Part shown: one piece after another, positions 32,117-40,206 of the stretch
How positions within the stretch are numbered: position 1 is the stretch's first letter
How the letters are laid out: every line of letters starts with the position of its first letter
Assembly: GCA_018400015.1 (NCBI GenBank)
Contig: JAGYNB010000007.1
Location: 1-40,206, forward strand
Length of the DNA: 40,206 nt
Direction of reading: 5' to 3'
From: Candidatus Omnitrophota bacterium
Lineage (GTDB): Bacteria > Omnitrophota > Gorgyraeia > Gygaellales > Gygaellaceae
Notes under the pieces: model-generated
What the model saw: the letters and a program-made list of their open reading frames with translations, nothing else
Database searches by the model: none
Told to the model about the DNA's origin: nothing
Translations under genes and position numbers: made by a program

Positions 32117-33516
32117 AAAATCAGGAAATTAAATTCGGTACGGACGGTTGGCGCGCAGTTATAAGCGATAGTTTTACTTTTAAAAACGTAATGATCGTGG
32201 CTCAGGCTATCGCAGATTATTACAAGAAGCATTCTGTCAGTAAGGTAAAGATTGCCGTAGGTTACGATACGCGTTTTTTATCTGCTGATTATGCAAAAGC
32301 AGTAAGTGAAGTTTTAGCAACAAATAATATTAAAGTATATTTATCAGATAGAGCAATCCCTACGCCGACGTTGAGTTTTACCGTCGAGAGACTTTCTCTA
32401 ACCGCAGGTGTAATGATAACTGCAAGTCATAATCCTGCAGAATTTAACGGTATAAAAATTAAAGAGGCAACCGGTGGCGCCGCTAGCATAAAGGTAACGC
32501 GCTCGGTTGAAAAGCTGCTTAAGAAAATCCCTCCAAAGCTAAATGAAAAGAAGTTTAATTTAATCGAAAAGTCTGATTTTGTTTCAGATTATGTTGATTT
32601 TATTAGAAAATATTTAAGGTTGGATTTGTTGAAAAAGGCTAAACTAAAAATCTTAGTTGATGCCATGCATGGCAGCGGTGATGGCCTGATAAAAGATATT
32701 TTAAAAGGCACCAGTATAAAAGTAGAGTTATTAAGAAGCGGCATTAATCCTTCTTTTGAGGGTAAGCGCCCTGAGCCGGTTGTGGAGAATCTGGAAAATA
32801 CGCTGAGAATAATGAAGGAAAAAGATTTTGATATCGCTTTAGTTTTAGATGGCGATGCTGATAGAATTGCCGCAATTGAGAAAGGCGGAAGATTTTTGCA
32901 TCCTCAGAAAATTTTAGGCCTTTTGGCTTTACATTTAAAAGAGGATAGATTTTTAAATGGCGGTATTGTAAAAACCATTGCCGGCAGCACGATGATCGAC
33001 CATATCGCAAAGCACCTTAAGGTGAAACTGTACGAAACCCCCGTTGGATTTAAGTATATATCTGACTTGATGATAAAACAGGAAATCTTAGCAGGCGGCG
33101 AAGAAGCAGGCGGTATGGGAGTAAAAGATTTTGTTCCCGAGCGGGACGGTTCGTTGGCAGGGCTGTTATTGGCAGAGATGATGGTTATGAGAAGAAAGTC
33201 GATTAAACATATTGTTGATGAAATGGAATCGAATTTTGGTCGTTACTATTATCAAAGAAGAGACCTCAGTATTGCCAGAACCGGTTTAGTTGTAAAACCG
33301 AAAGATTTCCCGGCCAGTCTCTTAGGTAAAAAGATCGTAGAATTTAAAACCTACGATGGAATAAAGGCTATAACAAGCGATGAAAGCTGGCTGATGATTC
33401 GTGCTTCCGGGACAGAACCTATGGTTAGGGTTTATTCAGAGTCAAAGTCCTTGAAGAAGGCAATAGATTTATTAGATGTGGGAGAAAAGATAATAAATAA
33501 GCTGGTTAAAAAATAA
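32113..33516 (+). CDS. Phosphohexomutase (phosphoglucomutase/phosphomannomutase family)
   Basis: Alpha-D-phosphohexomutase of 467 residues. FGTDGWRAVI starts the protein, the phosphoserine loop is TASHNPAEFNG (near 103-113), and the metal loop is DGDADR (near 243-248). The sugar loop reads GEEAGG where most relatives have GEESGG, and the phosphate-binding loop is RASGTEP near the C terminus. It could supply glucose 1-phosphate or mannose 1-phosphate for the nucleotide-sugar genes in this window; the Ala in the sugar loop leaves the substrate open. Confidence 0.88.
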   Translation: MKNQEIKFGTDGWRAVISDSFTFKNVMIVAQAIADYYKKHSVSKVKIAVGYDTRFLSADYAKAVSEVLATNNIKVYLSDRAIPTPTLSFTVERLSLTAGVMITASHNPAEFNGIKIKEATGGAASIKVTRSVEKLLKKIPPKLNEKKFNLIEKSDFVSDYVDFIRKYLRLDLLKKAKLKILVDAMHGSGDGLIKDILKGTSIKVELLRSGINPSFEGKRPEPVVENLENTLRIMKEKDFDIALVLDGDADRIAAIEKGGRFLHPQKILGLLALHLKEDRFLNGGIVKTIAGSTMIDHIAKHLKVKLYETPVGFKYISDLMIKQEILAGGEEAGGMGVKDFVPERDGSLAGLLLAEMMVMRRKSIKHIVDEMESNFGRYYYQRRDLSIARTGLVVKPKDFPASLLGKKIVEFKTYDGIKAITSDESWLMIRASGTEPMVRVYSESKSLKKAIDLLDVGEKIINKLVKK

Positions 33517-33517
33517 G

Positions 33518-34096
33518 ATGTTCTACTCTTTTTTTAGAAATATTTTTAAATTATTGCTTAAGATATTTTTCAGGCTTGAGATTAGGGGAGTGGAAAATAT
33601 TCCTAAGACAGGTGGTTTTGTTCTGGTAGCTAACCATATCAGTTATCTTGACCCGATGGTTTTAGGTGCAGGTTGTACAAGGCGGCTTGATTATATGGCC
33701 AAGAGAGAGCTTTTTAAAAACCCTCTGTTAAGATTTTGGCTTATTCATTGCCGGGTATTTGCGGTTAATAGATCAGGTAATGATCTAGCTAGTATAAAGG
33801 AAGCTGTAAGAAGATTAAAAAATGGTCGTGTAATCGGGCTATTCCCGCAAGGCTCCAGAAAAGCTGCTGGAACCGATGATATTAAAAAAGGCCTGGCATT
33901 TTTAGCTACAAAAGCAGAAGTGCCGATAATACCGGCTTTTATAAAAGGAACGGATATAGCATTGCCGTATCATAGTAAAAAAATCAAATTAACTAAAATT
34001 AGCATCTGTTTTGGTGAAAAAATGGATGTAGAAAGGGGGCAGGCCTACACTGATATAGCCGATTTGGCTTTACAGCGTATTAGGCAGCTTGGATGA
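33518..34096 (+). CDS. 1-acyl-sn-glycerol-3-phosphate acyltransferase-like (PlsC family)
   Basis: Membrane-associated acyltransferase of 192 residues in phospholipid synthesis. The catalytic HX4D motif is NHISYLD (about 38-44), RVFAVNR is block II, and block IV reads VPIIPAFIKG. Block III is FPQGSRK instead of the common FPEGTRS, so Gln replaces the conserved Glu. In many genomes cmk precedes plsC and rpsA; here a phosphohexomutase gene takes that place. It is the last gene before the rpsA promoter. Confidence 0.88.
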   Translation: MFYSFFRNIFKLLLKIFFRLEIRGVENIPKTGGFVLVANHISYLDPMVLGAGCTRRLDYMAKRELFKNPLLRFWLIHCRVFAVNRSGNDLASIKEAVRRLKNGRVIGLFPQGSRKAAGTDDIKKGLAFLATKAEVPIIPAFIKGTDIALPYHSKKIKLTKISICFGEKMDVERGQAYTDIADLALQRIRQLG

Positions 34097-34183
34097 ATTC
34101 TGTTTTAAAATCGATAAAATCCTACCTATTTTTAGCTTTAAATTCCCAATTTTTTAGCCTATTTTTTAGGCATATATTAGATG

Positions 34184-34212
34184 TTGACAAAGCCTGTTTT
34201 TTTGGCTATAAT
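34184..34212 (+). promoter_or_regulatory. Perfect-consensus promoter for rpsA
   Basis: TTGACA (34184-34189), 17-base spacer, TATAAT (34207-34212): both hexamers and the spacing are ideal, as expected for a highly expressed ribosomal gene. The leader runs about 75 bases to the ATG at 34296, with aaaggagag (34279-34287). The 200 bases between plsC and rpsA otherwise hold only a weak inverted repeat (gcct 34157-34160 with aggc 34168-34171). Confidence 0.9.
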
Positions 34213-34295
34213 TACAATTTCGGTTGGGTTAATTTTTGTCGTAACCGTATATTTTGCAAGAAATTAAATTCCAAGAGAAAAGGAGAGATGTTATC

Positions 34296-35840
34296 ATGTC
34301 AAATGAAGCAACTAACGTAGATATGAAAGCTATCTACGAACAAACCTTCAAGGATATCAAAGAAGGTGAGATCACAAGGGGTAAGATTATTGCAATTAAT
34401 AATCAGGATGTTTTAGTAGATGTCGGTTTTAAATCCGAGGGGATAATTGCATTGGACGAGTTTAGACAAGATGAACGCGAAGTTGGTAAAGAGGTAGACG
34501 TTTATGTGGAGTCCATTGAAGACGAAAACGGGGTGATTTCATTATCTCGTGACAAGGCCATGAAGTTAAAAGGTTGGGACACGATAATGAAAAATACCAA
34601 AGAAGGCGATTATTTAACTGCCAAAGTGGTTAAAAAAGTAAAAGGCGGTTATATTATAGATTCTATGGGTATTGAAGGGTTTTTGCCTGCATCGTTATCG
34701 ATGTTTAAAAACGTTCCTGATAGAGATGTTCTATCCCATGAATTCCAGTTTAAGCTTCTTAAAGTTAACTATGCCAGAAAGAGCTTGATAGTTTCCCGTA
34801 AAGAAGCTGTTATGAAGCAAAAAGAAGAGGTAAAAGAAAAGCTCTGGCAGGCAGTTAAGCCGGGTGAAGTTAAAAGCGGTTTGGTAAAGGCGATTACCGA
34901 TTTTGGTGCTTTTATTGATTTAGGTGGAATTGATGGCCTGTTGCATATTACTGATATGAGCTGGTCGAAGATAAACCACCCGTCTGAAATCGTTGCTATT
35001 GGAGACAAAATCGAAGTTATGATTTTAAATGTGGACCCTAAAGGACAAAAAATTTCACTGGGCCTGAAGCAGCAGCAGCCGGATCCGTGGAATGATATTG
35101 AGAATAAATATAAAATCGGCAGCAACATAAAAGGTAAAGTTGTAAATATCGTTAACTACGGAGTGTTTGTTGAATTAGAAAAAGGAATTGAGGGCCTGGT
35201 TCATGTGTCTGAGATTTCATGGTTGCGTAAAGTAAATCATCCGCAGGAGATGTTTGCAGTTGGCGATGCTGTTGAAGCACAGATACTCAATATCGACAAA
35301 GACAATAGGCGCATTGCATTAAGCATTAAACGCTTAGAGCCTAATCCCTGGACAGATATCGAGAATAAGTATCCGGTTGATTCAAAAATAACCGGCAAGG
35401 TAAGAGGTTTTACTGATTACGGTGCTTTTGTGGAATTGGATTCTAATCTTGAGGGGATGATCCATGTTTCTGATATTTCATGGACAAAAAGAGTTGCCAA
35501 ACCCGAAGACGTCCTTAAAAAAGGACAGAAAATCGAAGCAGTAGTTCTAAACGTTGATGCAGCCAATCAGAAGATCTCACTTGGCTTAAAGCAGCTTGAG
35601 GAAAATCCTTGGCCGAAAATCGCAGAAAAGTATCCCGTTGATACATCACTTGAAGTTGAGGTGGTTAGTGTTACCGAATTCGGCGTGTTTGTTAAAATCG
35701 AGGATGATATCGAAGGGTTGATCTATAGCTCGGAAATCGATAAGGAACAAATGTCCACTTTAAAGCCTGGGGAAAAGATCAATGCCAAGATAATCAAGGT
35801 TGATGTTGAACAGGCAAAGATCGGATTAAGCGCAAAATAA
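34296..35840 (+). CDS. rpsA: Small ribosomal subunit protein bS1, six S1 domains
   Basis: mRNA-binding ribosomal protein of 514 residues. I count six S1/OB units. The first two are divergent (GKIIAINNQDVLVDVGF and AKVVKKVKGGYIID). Four more regular ones follow, each ending in a K-ISLGLKQ or ALSIKR-type strand and a PW-IE-KYP-V linker. Six units match the full-length form. I chose ATG 34296 because it has aaggag 10 bases upstream; the frame runs 14 codons further back without a plausible start site. tyrS follows after 7 bases. Confidence 0.95.
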   Translation: MSNEATNVDMKAIYEQTFKDIKEGEITRGKIIAINNQDVLVDVGFKSEGIIALDEFRQDEREVGKEVDVYVESIEDENGVISLSRDKAMKLKGWDTIMKNTKEGDYLTAKVVKKVKGGYIIDSMGIEGFLPASLSMFKNVPDRDVLSHEFQFKLLKVNYARKSLIVSRKEAVMKQKEEVKEKLWQAVKPGEVKSGLVKAITDFGAFIDLGGIDGLLHITDMSWSKINHPSEIVAIGDKIEVMILNVDPKGQKISLGLKQQQPDPWNDIENKYKIGSNIKGKVVNIVNYGVFVELEKGIEGLVHVSEISWLRKVNHPQEMFAVGDAVEAQILNIDKDNRRIALSIKRLEPNPWTDIENKYPVDSKITGKVRGFTDYGAFVELDSNLEGMIHVSDISWTKRVAKPEDVLKKGQKIEAVVLNVDAANQKISLGLKQLEENPWPKIAEKYPVDTSLEVEVVSVTEFGVFVKIEDDIEGLIYSSEIDKEQMSTLKPGEKINAKIIKVDVEQAKIGLSAK

Positions 35841-35847
35841 AAAAATC

Positions 35848-37014
35848 ATGGAAATAAAAGAACAACTCTCCATTTTAAAAAGAGGTGTAGTTGAGATTAT
35901 TTCTGAGGACGCATTTGTTAAGAAGTTAGAAAAAAGCAGGAAAAATAAAAAACCTCTAAGTGTCAAGGCTGGGTTTGACCCCACAGCGCCTGATATCCAC
36001 TTGGGGCATACTGTTTTATTGAATAAATTAAGGCAGTTTCAGGATATGGGGCATGTGGTGTATTTTCTTATAGGGGATTTTACCGGGATGATCGGGGACC
36101 CTTCTGGTAAAAGCGAAATAAGAAAAAAACTTTCTGCAAAAGAGGTAAAGCAAAACGCCCTTACTTATAAAAAGCAGGTTTTTAAGATATTAAATCCTAA
36201 GAAGACAAAAGTTGTATTTAATAGCCATTGGCTAAGGAAGTTAAACAGTCTAAAGCTTCTTGAGTTATCAGGCCATATCACAGTAGCCCAGATGCTCGCC
36301 CGGGCTGATTTTAGTCAAAGGTACGCACAAGGTAAAGACATTTCACTGTTAGAGTTTTTCTATCCGCTTCTGCAGGCCTATGATTCGGTTCATTTAAAGG
36401 CCGATATCGAGCTTGGTGGCACGGATCAGAAATTTAACCTGCTTTTAGGCAGAGAACTACAGAAGGATTTTTCTCTTTCGGAGCAGGTGGTGATGATGCT
36501 GCCGTTATTAGAAGGTACTGACGGTGTAAACAAAATGAGCAAGTCGTTAGACAATTATATCGGCATTAACGAATCTCCCAATGAAATGTTCGGTAAGGTT
36601 ATGTCAATAACGGACGAGTTGATGTTTAGGTATTATGAAGTGCTCACTACGGAAGATATAGGCCGTTTGAAAGAACTTCATCCTAGAGAAGCAAAGGTTA
36701 AGCTTGCCAAGCTGATTGTTGATAGATTCTATGGTGATCGGGCTGCGAATAATGCAAGAGCTCATTTTGAGAAAGTTTTTACTCGTAAGGAAACACCCGC
36801 TGATCTGCAAAGCTACAAGATTACAAAAAAAGAAAATATCTTAGAGCTTCTTGTTAATACAAAGCTGGTAAAATCTAAAAACGAAGCAAGGCGGCTCATA
36901 AAACAACAGGCAGTAAGTCTAGATAATGAAAAGCTCGCGGCTGAAGATGAGGTAATAACAAGAAGCGGGATTCTCAAAGTTGGTTCAAGAAGGTTCATTA
37001 AACTTACTGAGTAA
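35848..37014 (+). CDS. tyrS: Tyrosine--tRNA ligase
   Basis: Class I aminoacyl-tRNA synthetase of 388 residues. It has the HIGH-type motif HLGH (51-54) preceded by KAGFDPTAPDI, FLIGDFTGMIGDPSGKS, and KMSKS (229-233). A C-terminal S4 RNA-binding domain starts at about 325 (ENILELLVNTKLVKSKNEAR). The overall form resembles the TyrZ-like branch. Its stop overlaps the flippase start by 1 base (TAATG), tying this housekeeping gene to a polysaccharide export gene. Confidence 0.96.
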   Translation: MEIKEQLSILKRGVVEIISEDAFVKKLEKSRKNKKPLSVKAGFDPTAPDIHLGHTVLLNKLRQFQDMGHVVYFLIGDFTGMIGDPSGKSEIRKKLSAKEVKQNALTYKKQVFKILNPKKTKVVFNSHWLRKLNSLKLLELSGHITVAQMLARADFSQRYAQGKDISLLEFFYPLLQAYDSVHLKADIELGGTDQKFNLLLGRELQKDFSLSEQVVMMLPLLEGTDGVNKMSKSLDNYIGINESPNEMFGKVMSITDELMFRYYEVLTTEDIGRLKELHPREAKVKLAKLIVDRFYGDRAANNARAHFEKVFTRKETPADLQSYKITKKENILELLVNTKLVKSKNEARRLIKQQAVSLDNEKLAAEDEVITRSGILKVGSRRFIKLTE

Positions 37015-38273
37015 TGATTAAAAGAATAAAGGGACTTTTTGCTGACGAAGATTTTTTTAAACCGACAAGCATAATCTTCGCTTCCAGCATAATTGTAAAT
37101 ATTTCCAATCTTTTATACTGGTTTATTATGGTGCGTGTTTTAAAAACGCACGAATACGGTACACTTAATTCGTTAGTGAGCCTGTTTGCAGTTTTTTCTC
37201 TTCCTGTAGGGGTTTTGCAAACCGTAACTACTAAGTTTGTCGCCCAGTTTAACGCTAAAGATGAACTGAACAAGATATCGCAGTTCTTTTTTTATTTTTT
37301 AAAAAGAATATCGGTTTTTAGCGCTTGTTTAATACTGGTTTTTCTTTTGTTTAAAGGACTTCTATCCGATTATCTTAATCTTGAACAATCCAGCCTAGTA
37401 ATAGTTTTAGGGATTATGCTTGCATTATCTTTATTCCATCCATTGGTGCTTGGTTTATTGCAAGGCATGCACAGGTTCCTGGCTTTAAGCGTTAATTCTA
37501 TAGTTAATGTTTTAGGCAAACTTTTATTTGGGCTTTTATTGGTTAGCTTAGGTTTTGGCGTATCCGGAGCCCTTTGGGGCTTTGGCTGTTCTTTTTTGAT
37601 TGCGGTTATTATAGGTTTGATTCAGTTACCAAAAAGTATTTTTAATAAAATTAAATCAAGTTTAGACTTTAGCATTAAGGATATTTATAAGTATTTTATT
37701 CCTACGGCAGTAGCTTTGTTTTGTTTCAATGCTTTAATCAATATGGATATAGTTTTGGTAAAACATTTTTTTACTGCGAATGAGGCCGGAATATATTCGA
37801 TTTCCCAACTTGTAGGTAAGATTGTTTTCTTTTTGCCGAGTGCGTTAAGTGTTGTAATGTTCCCAAAGCTCACCAAGCTTTATTCAAATCAGGAAGATAC
37901 AACTAAATTATTAAAGAAAAATCTTCTTTTAGCATTTGTATTATTGGTGTTAGCGGGAAGTTTTATATATATGTTTCCAAAGTTCAGCTTGAATATTTTA
38001 ACTGGCACTAGTTTTGCAGAGAGCATATTTTTGTCTAAATTATTCGTGCTTTCCATGGGTTTTTATTCGCTTGTTTATATTCTGATGTTTTATTTCTTAT
38101 CAATGCATAAATTTATTTATGTCTGGTATATCGCTATCTCCAGTATTTTGCAGTTTACATTGATTAATATTTTTCATGTTAATCTGCAGCAGGTGCTTTA
38201 TGTCGTGATTGCCAATTCGTTTGCGTTGTTTTTATCCGGTTTATTTTTAATAAAGGGAGCGAAAAATGATTGA
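37014..38273 (+). CDS. Polysaccharide flippase (Wzx/MATE-like, oligosaccharide export)
   Basis: A 419-residue integral membrane protein with about twelve hydrophobic segments and few long loops. The N terminus (SIIFASSIIVNISNLLYWFIMVRVLKTHEYG) and the LGLLQGMHRFLALS region are typical of polysaccharide-biosynthesis flippases that move lipid-linked sugars across the inner membrane. The cargo cannot be told from sequence. The following three genes make dTDP-activated sugars, which supports a surface-glycan role. It overlaps the next gene by 8 bases. Confidence 0.87.
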   Translation: MIKRIKGLFADEDFFKPTSIIFASSIIVNISNLLYWFIMVRVLKTHEYGTLNSLVSLFAVFSLPVGVLQTVTTKFVAQFNAKDELNKISQFFFYFLKRISVFSACLILVFLLFKGLLSDYLNLEQSSLVIVLGIMLALSLFHPLVLGLLQGMHRFLALSVNSIVNVLGKLLFGLLLVSLGFGVSGALWGFGCSFLIAVIIGLIQLPKSIFNKIKSSLDFSIKDIYKYFIPTAVALFCFNALINMDIVLVKHFFTANEAGIYSISQLVGKIVFFLPSALSVVMFPKLTKLYSNQEDTTKLLKKNLLLAFVLLVLAGSFIYMFPKFSLNILTGTSFAESIFLSKLFVLSMGFYSLVYILMFYFLSMHKFIYVWYIAISSILQFTLINIFHVNLQQVLYVVIANSFALFLSGLFLIKGAKND

Positions 38274-38712
38274 TGGTGTAAAGATTAAAAAATTAAAGAT
38301 TATTCCTGATGAGCGGGGCCGGCTTATGGAGATATTACGCTGTGATGACGATATTTTTGAGAACTTCGGTCAGGTGTATGTTACTACGGCAAAGCCGGGC
38401 GTTGTCAAGGCTTGGCATTATCATAAACTGCAGGATGATCATTTTACCTGTCTTATGGGTAAGGTTAAAGTTGCTCTTTTTGATGCCAGAAAAGATTCCA
38501 AGACCTATGGTGAAATTAATGATTTTGTTATGAGTTTGGATGATCCGTTTGTATTAAAGATTCCAAAGGGAGTTTATCACGGGTTTAAGGGGATTGCAGA
38601 TATAGAATCCATGGTTTTAAACGTGCCTACAAAGAGTTATAACTACGATAATCCTGATGAATTAAGAGTGGACGCATTTGATAAGGATATCGGTTACGAT
38701 TGGGGGAAATAA
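38266..38712 (+). CDS. dTDP-4-dehydrorhamnose 3,5-epimerase-like cupin (RmlC-related)
   Basis: A 148-residue cupin-type protein. It shows IPDERGRLMEIL (17-28), the cupin strand GVVKAWHYHKLQDDHFTCLMGKV, IPKGVYHGFKGI, and a tail LNVPTKSYNYDNPDELR resembling RmlC. Classic RmlC has a VRGLHYQ motif and about 180 residues; here AWHYHK and a shorter length suggest a diverged relative that may be a different dTDP- or NDP-sugar epimerase or isomerase. The next two genes, an RmlA-like and an RmlB-like enzyme, support dTDP-sugar chemistry. Confidence 0.82.
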   Translation: MIDGVKIKKLKIIPDERGRLMEILRCDDDIFENFGQVYVTTAKPGVVKAWHYHKLQDDHFTCLMGKVKVALFDARKDSKTYGEINDFVMSLDDPFVLKIPKGVYHGFKGIADIESMVLNVPTKSYNYDNPDELRVDAFDKDIGYDWGK

Positions 38713-39440
38713 TGAAAGAGCTTAAAGGGGTAATCTTAGCAGGCGGCCTAGGCAAGCGCTTAGAGCCTTTAACCAGGATTACGAATAAGCATCTCTTGCC
38801 GGTATATAACAAACCGATGATTTATTATCCTTTAGAGCTTCTTGTAAGCGCTGGCATAAAAGATATTATGATCGTAACCGGCGGTAACAACGCCGGAGAT
38901 TTTTTAAAGTTACTTGGCAATGGCTCGGAGTTTGGCTTAAAACATATCCATTATACTTATCAGCGCGGAGAAGGCGGCATTGCCCATGCTTTAAAGCTGG
39001 CAGAAGACTTTGCGGAAGGAAAAGATATTGTCGTGCTTTTAGGTGATAATTTAGTGGAGAAGCCGATAAATAAATATGTCGAAAGGTTTAAGAAACAAAA
39101 AAAGGGAGCAAGATTGCTTTTGAAGAAAGTCCATGACCCGCAGCGTTTTGGTGTAGCGGTTTTTGAAAAAAACAAAGTAACAAAAATAGAGGAAAAACCC
39201 AAAAAACCAAAATCAGATTATGCCATAACCGGAATTTATATGTATGACAATCAGATCTTCAAGCACATAAATAAGCTTAAACCTTCCAAAAGAGGAGAGC
39301 TTGAAATAACCGATGTAAATAATATCTATATCAAGCAAGGGCTTTTGGAGTATGACATTTTAAGAGGTTGGTGGACTGATTGCGGAACGCATGATTCTTT
39401 AATAAAAGCAACTAATCTGGTGGTTTCAAAGAAGAGATAA
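38712..39440 (+). CDS. rfbA: Glucose-1-phosphate thymidylyltransferase (RmlA-like, short form)
   Basis: Nucleotidyltransferase of 242 residues that would join dTTP and glucose 1-phosphate. GVILAGGLGKRLEPLT (5-20), KHLLPVYNKPMIYYPLE, the LLGDNLVE metal site and KIEEKPKKPKSDYAITGIYMYD are diagnostic. It lacks about 50 C-terminal residues found in the long RmlA form, so it belongs to the short class. I chose ATG 38712, with gggga 5-10 bases upstream; it overlaps the previous stop by 1 base. rfbB follows after 2 bases. Confidence 0.92.
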   Translation: MKELKGVILAGGLGKRLEPLTRITNKHLLPVYNKPMIYYPLELLVSAGIKDIMIVTGGNNAGDFLKLLGNGSEFGLKHIHYTYQRGEGGIAHALKLAEDFAEGKDIVVLLGDNLVEKPINKYVERFKKQKKGARLLLKKVHDPQRFGVAVFEKNKVTKIEEKPKKPKSDYAITGIYMYDNQIFKHINKLKPSKRGELEITDVNNIYIKQGLLEYDILRGWWTDCGTHDSLIKATNLVVSKKR

Positions 39441-39442
39441 CA

Positions 39443-40206
39443 ATGAAAACTATTTTAGTCACCGGCGGTGCAGGATTTATCGGTTCGAATTTTATCAGGT
39501 ATTTGTTAAATAAGTACCGAAATTATAAGGTTATCAATCTTGATAAGCTCACCTATGCAGGAAACCCGAAGAACCTTAAAGATATTAAGAATAACTCCAG
39601 ATACAGTTTTGTAAGAGGGGATATCTGCGACAACGCCCTTGTTGAGAGATTGGTTAAAAGAGCAGACATAATCATTAATTTTGCCGCTGAAACCCATGTT
39701 GACCGTTCAATCTTATCAAGCGATGATTTTTTAAAAACAAATGTATTTGGCTTAAATCAGTTGTTAAAATCCGCCTTAAAGCATAAAATAAAGCGCTTTG
39801 TGCAGATTTCCACAGATGAGGTTTATGGCAGTATTAAAAAAGGCAAGTTTAAAGAAACTGATACTTTAAAGCCATCAAGTCCTTATTCATCGAGTAAGGC
39901 TGCAGGAGACTTACTGGCTCTTTCCTATCATGCGACTTATAAATTACCTGTAATTGTAACTAGATCAAGCAATAATTTCGGCCCGTTTCAGTATCCTGAG
40001 AAAATAATTCCTTTATTTATTACAAATGCTCTATGTGATAACCAGTTGCCGTTGTATGGCAAGGGCGATAATGTCAGAGACTGGATTTTTGTTGAGGATA
40101 ACTGCTCTGGTATAGATGTAGTCTTACATAAAGGCAAGCCCGGAGAAGTTTATAATATCGGAGGAAGCTGCGAGAAAACCAATATTGAGCTTACCCATCA
40201 GGTGTT
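39443..40206 (+). CDS. rfbB: dTDP-glucose 4,6-dehydratase, 3'-truncated by the window end
   Basis: Extended SDR that makes dTDP-4-keto-6-deoxyglucose. About 254 residues are visible. [11 protein letters not shown] (7-17) binds NAD, AAETHVDRSI (near 81-90) and STDEVYG (near 122-128) are typical of RmlB, and YSSSK supplies the catalytic Tyr/Lys pair. TRSSNNFGPFQYPEK and the VRDWIFVEDNC segment follow. The C-terminal quarter lies outside the window. It is adjacent to the RmlA-like gene, so the two steps are encoded together. Confidence 0.95.
   Translation, partial: MKTILVTGGAGFIGSNFIRYLLNKYRNYKVINLDKLTYAGNPKNLKDIKNNSRYSFVRGDICDNALVERLVKRADIIINFAAETHVDRSILSSDDFLKTNVFGLNQLLKSALKHKIKRFVQISTDEVYGSIKKGKFKETDTLKPSSPYSSSKAAGDLLALSYHATYKLPVIVTRSSNNFGPFQYPEKIIPLFITNALCDNQLPLYGKGDNVRDWIFVEDNCSGIDVVLHKGKPGEVYNIGGSCEKTNIELTHQV

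Noticed and set aside
34093-34320. A 75-codon + strand frame between plsC and rpsA
   Set aside because: It covers the perfect rpsA promoter and ribosome-binding site and runs into the rpsA start in another frame; it has no binding site or motif of its own.
1-40206. CRISPR arrays, tRNA/rRNA genes, insertion sequences, prophage genes
   Set aside because: I looked through the gaps and found no regular direct repeats, cloverleaf-like sequences, transposase or phage motifs; nearly all bases are taken by identified genes.

Overview
The window looks like a piece of chromosome from a Gram-negative-type (diderm) bacterium of modest GC content. An LptD-like outer-membrane protein, a secretin and a PilM-N-O-P-Q block all point to an outer membrane. 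The style (AT-rich, very compact, many 4-base overlaps, TTG/GTG starts, pilin genes beside a TPR membrane protein) is reminiscent of uncultured lineages such as Omnitrophota. That placement is an impression, not a result. All 42 genes I accept lie on the + strand. I saw no rRNA, tRNA, insertion sequence, CRISPR array or phage gene.

Layout. (1) 1-5036: the 3' end of dnaK, then dnaJ, an FmdB zinc ribbon, a VanZ-like protein, a DUF1015 protein and accD. (2) 5033-8435: a perfect-consensus promoter drives an orphan sugar-ABC ATPase and two diguanylate cyclases. (3) 8446-15341: a ROK sugar kinase, a small transaldolase, LptD, and three nucleotide-sugar enzymes giving a plausible UDP-glucose to UDP-glucuronate to UDP-xylose route. 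(4) 15342-16231: a c-di-GMP-I riboswitch with an adjoining intrinsic terminator, then a second promoter, the major-pilin-like gene and its terminator. (5) 16241-25454: a TMTC-like GT-C glycosyltransferase with TPRs, then an operon of PilV-, PilW- and PilX-like proteins, a 76-residue membrane protein of unknown role, PilM, PilN, PilO, PilP and a secretin, closed by a terminator. (6) 25455-34096: a half-length DUF2344 protein, RNase E/G, rplU, obgE (rpmA is missing between them), proB, proA, nadD, rpe, a phosphohexomutase and a PlsC-type acyltransferase. (7) 34184-end: rpsA, tyrS, a polysaccharide flippase and dTDP-sugar genes, the last cut by the window end.

How they fit together. The most coherent story is c-di-GMP control of a type IV pilus. 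Two cyclases are encoded about 7 kb before a c-di-GMP aptamer that sits directly on the pilin transcript, and the assembly machinery follows. A candidate O-glycosyltransferase stands between the Ser/Thr-rich pilin and the minor pilins, which suggests pilin glycosylation as a testable idea. The LPS transport and nucleotide-sugar genes on both sides indicate a surface-polysaccharide neighbourhood. The remaining genes are translation, chaperone, proline, NAD and lipid housekeeping functions.

Limits: all family calls come from reading motifs by eye. Promoter and terminator calls are matches to consensus and stem pairing, without folding or expression data.
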